Shown here: positions 5,057 through 6,331 of the stretch, piece by piece
How positions within the stretch are numbered: the first letter of the stretch is position 1
Layout: each line of letters opens with the position of its first letter
From: a bacterium
GTDB lineage: Bacteria > Zixibacteria > MSB-5A5 > GN15 > FEB-12
Direction: 5' to 3'
NCBI GenBank assembly: GCA_030668045.1
Contig: DAOUUR010000151.1
Coordinates: forward strand, 1-6,331
Length of the DNA stretch: 6,331 bases
Position numbers and translations under genes: made by a program
Notes under the pieces: model-generated
The model's database searches: none
Told to the model about the DNA's origin: nothing
The model's input: the letters and a program-made list of their open reading frames with translations, nothing else

Positions 5057-6331
5057 TTAGTATACATCAAAACTGCCGTCCGGTTTGAAATGAACCAGGA
5101 AGATGTTGTACCTTCCGGTTTGTCGACCGGTGGAAGGCGAGAGATCTTCCGAAGAAACAGCAGAGGTTTCGTTTTGTGGAATATAGTATGATTTTGCAGA
5201 ATCGGAGAGCGTTTTTACAAAATATCTGACGCGCGGATCATCTTCGAAGACATACCGCTCTATCGAAGTAAATCTGATTCCGGGGATGTGAATCCCATCC
5301 TCGGCATGATCGAAATTTCCGTAGAGATCGATGAAGTTGTTCTCCTCAGCAATTCGTGCATCAATAGCGACCGAAATATCGACATAACCGTAGCGCTTTA
5401 CACTGGCCGCCAGGAGCGAATCGGGCAGCGGTATGATTGCCCACTGGCGAAACTCCTCGATGCCAATGGGGACAAGATCGGAATAGATATCATATGTCGG
5501 TTTGGGATAGAAATAGTCAAAGAGCTGGCCCTTCCCGCCTACAAACCGCATGGTCGTATCGGAGACCGTAACTGCAAAGCTGTTCTTGCGACCAGCCCCG
5601 GACTTGATATCAAGCAGGGCCGCTACTCTTTCACCTTCCCTCACCGGCGGCATCGACGAGATGTAAATACGTGTCCCTGACTTGAGCCGGGGTTCATCAA
5701 GACGACAAGAAAACTCCGCCCACCGATCCTGCGCCAGCGGGGATGCCCAGGCGCAAACAAGAAAAACAAATCCGCCCACAACAGGCAGCGCCAGACGTGC
5801 CAATCGAGAAGAACTCCCCACCAGTGTTCGGCCAACCATGCTCAGCCCACACACAATCAGGATCGTCTTGAACGCCACAACTGCCAATACGATTGACGAA
5901 GTCAGCCCGCAACCAAGGATCTCGTTTACGTAGTCAGCATTGAGGGGCCAGACGGCAATCATAAGTAGCAGGCCGAACAGGAGATTTCTTTTTGATGCTT
6001 TGTCAGTCCCGCGAAATGTCTCGGCAACCGATGCGGCCAGATAGGCCGCAGCCATGATTACAAACGGCATGGCATTGAAGTTGTACCTTGAGATCGAATG
6101 AAGAACAATGTGAATGAAAGCGTAGTAACCAATCAGCAAGGCCGGCCAGACCGCCTCTCGCGGTCTCGCGGCAATCAGCAGGAGCAGTCCCATCAGAGAA
6201 CCCCAGAGAATCACCGTATGCAATCCCTCAGAGAAAATGACGGGAAACAAATATGATCGTTGGAAGTCATTGAACGGACGACTCCAGAGCCGATAGAATT
6301 TCTTTGCAAGCAACTCGACAAACCCAATAGG
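5057..6331 (-). CDS. GT-C (family 39-like) membrane glycosyltransferase, C-terminal part (5' end beyond window)
   Basis: The frame is open to the right edge, so the N-terminus is missing; 424 residues are visible. The TTG at 6313 is only the first possible start inside the window and is unlikely to be the true one. Counting from the edge, about six hydrophobic segments lie at roughly 36-54, 61-81, 86-103, 116-129, 143-166 and 180-197. The pattern HSISRYNFNAMPFVIMAAAYL, with a basic residue before a Pro-containing helix, is common in the late helices of GT-C enzymes that use polyprenyl-phosphate sugars. Residues from about 203 on (5725-5057) form a long hydrophilic tail with beta-like stretches, probably outside the cytoplasm. 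The large N-terminal loop that holds the catalytic Asp is not in view, so the enzyme call is inference; an O-antigen ligase or other polytopic protein is possible. Tandem stops TAA TGA end it, 16 bases before wlbA. Confidence 0.6.
   Translation of the reverse strand, partial: PIGFVELLAKKFYRLWSRPFNDFQRSYLFPVIFSEGLHTVILWGSLMGLLLLIAARPREAVWPALLIGYYAFIHIVLHSISRYNFNAMPFVIMAAAYLAASVAETFRGTDKASKRNLLFGLLLMIAVWPLNADYVNEILGCGLTSSIVLAVVAFKTILIVCGLSMVGRTLVGSSSRLARLALPVVGGFVFLVCAWASPLAQDRWAEFSCRLDEPRLKSGTRIYISSMPPVREGERVAALLDIKSGAGRKNSFAVTVSDTTMRFVGGKGQLFDYFYPKPTYDIYSDLVPIGIEEFRQWAIIPLPDSLLAASVKRYGYVDISVAIDARIAEENNFIDLYGNFDHAEDGIHIPGIRFTSIERYVFEDDPRVRYFVKTLSDSAKSYYIPQNETSAVSSEDLSPSTGRQTGRYNIFLVHFKPDGSFDVY

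Noticed and set aside
1..6331. tRNA genes, CRISPR repeats, insertion sequences or integration signatures
   Set aside because: No cloverleaf-like sequences, regular short repeats, terminal inverted repeats or transposase motifs were found on either strand by eye.

Overview
All gene content supported here lies on the minus strand, so the window reads right to left as at least three transcription units. The sequence is compact bacterial DNA of moderate GC: genes overlap by 4 bases or sit 5-16 bases apart, and GTG and TTG starts occur. No marker gene fixes the taxon. The mix of genes (UDP-sugar oxidoreductase plus acetyltransferase, GT-C membrane protein, ZIP transporter, membrane-anchored rhodanese) fits an environmental Gram-negative-type lineage such as one in the FCB or Zixibacteria-like groups, but this is a low-confidence guess.

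Unit 1 (window right edge to 2721) is a surface-glycan cluster. It begins with the C-terminal part of a polytopic membrane protein that looks like a GT-C (family 39-like) glycosyltransferase, truncated by the window edge. It is followed by a WlbA/WbpB-type nucleotide-sugar 3-dehydrogenase, a WlbB/WbpD-type hexapeptide acetyltransferase and a DPM1-like family 2 glycosyltransferase. The spacings (16-base gap, 4-base GTGA overlap, 5-base gap) indicate one operon. The dehydrogenase and acetyltransferase are two of the three steps that build a 3-acetamido-sugar. The aminotransferase that must act between them is not in the window.

Unit 2 (2636 to about 1264) starts at a good sigma70-type promoter (TTGACA, 17 bases, TATTGT). 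It encodes a membrane-anchored coiled-coil protein and, 5 bases after its stop, a 101-residue protein carrying a sigma-70 region 4-like helix-turn-helix. After a 206-base gap comes a 61-residue Cys-containing protein with a good ribosome binding site, then a strong intrinsic terminator. The coiled-coil/HTH pair is the least explained part of the window and the best candidate for something undescribed, though nothing in the sequence proves a joint function.

Unit 3 (about 1232 to the left edge) carries a ZIP-family metal transporter and, 42 bases on, a membrane-anchored rhodanese-domain protein cut by the left edge. No RNA genes, CRISPR arrays, insertion sequences or integration signatures were seen.
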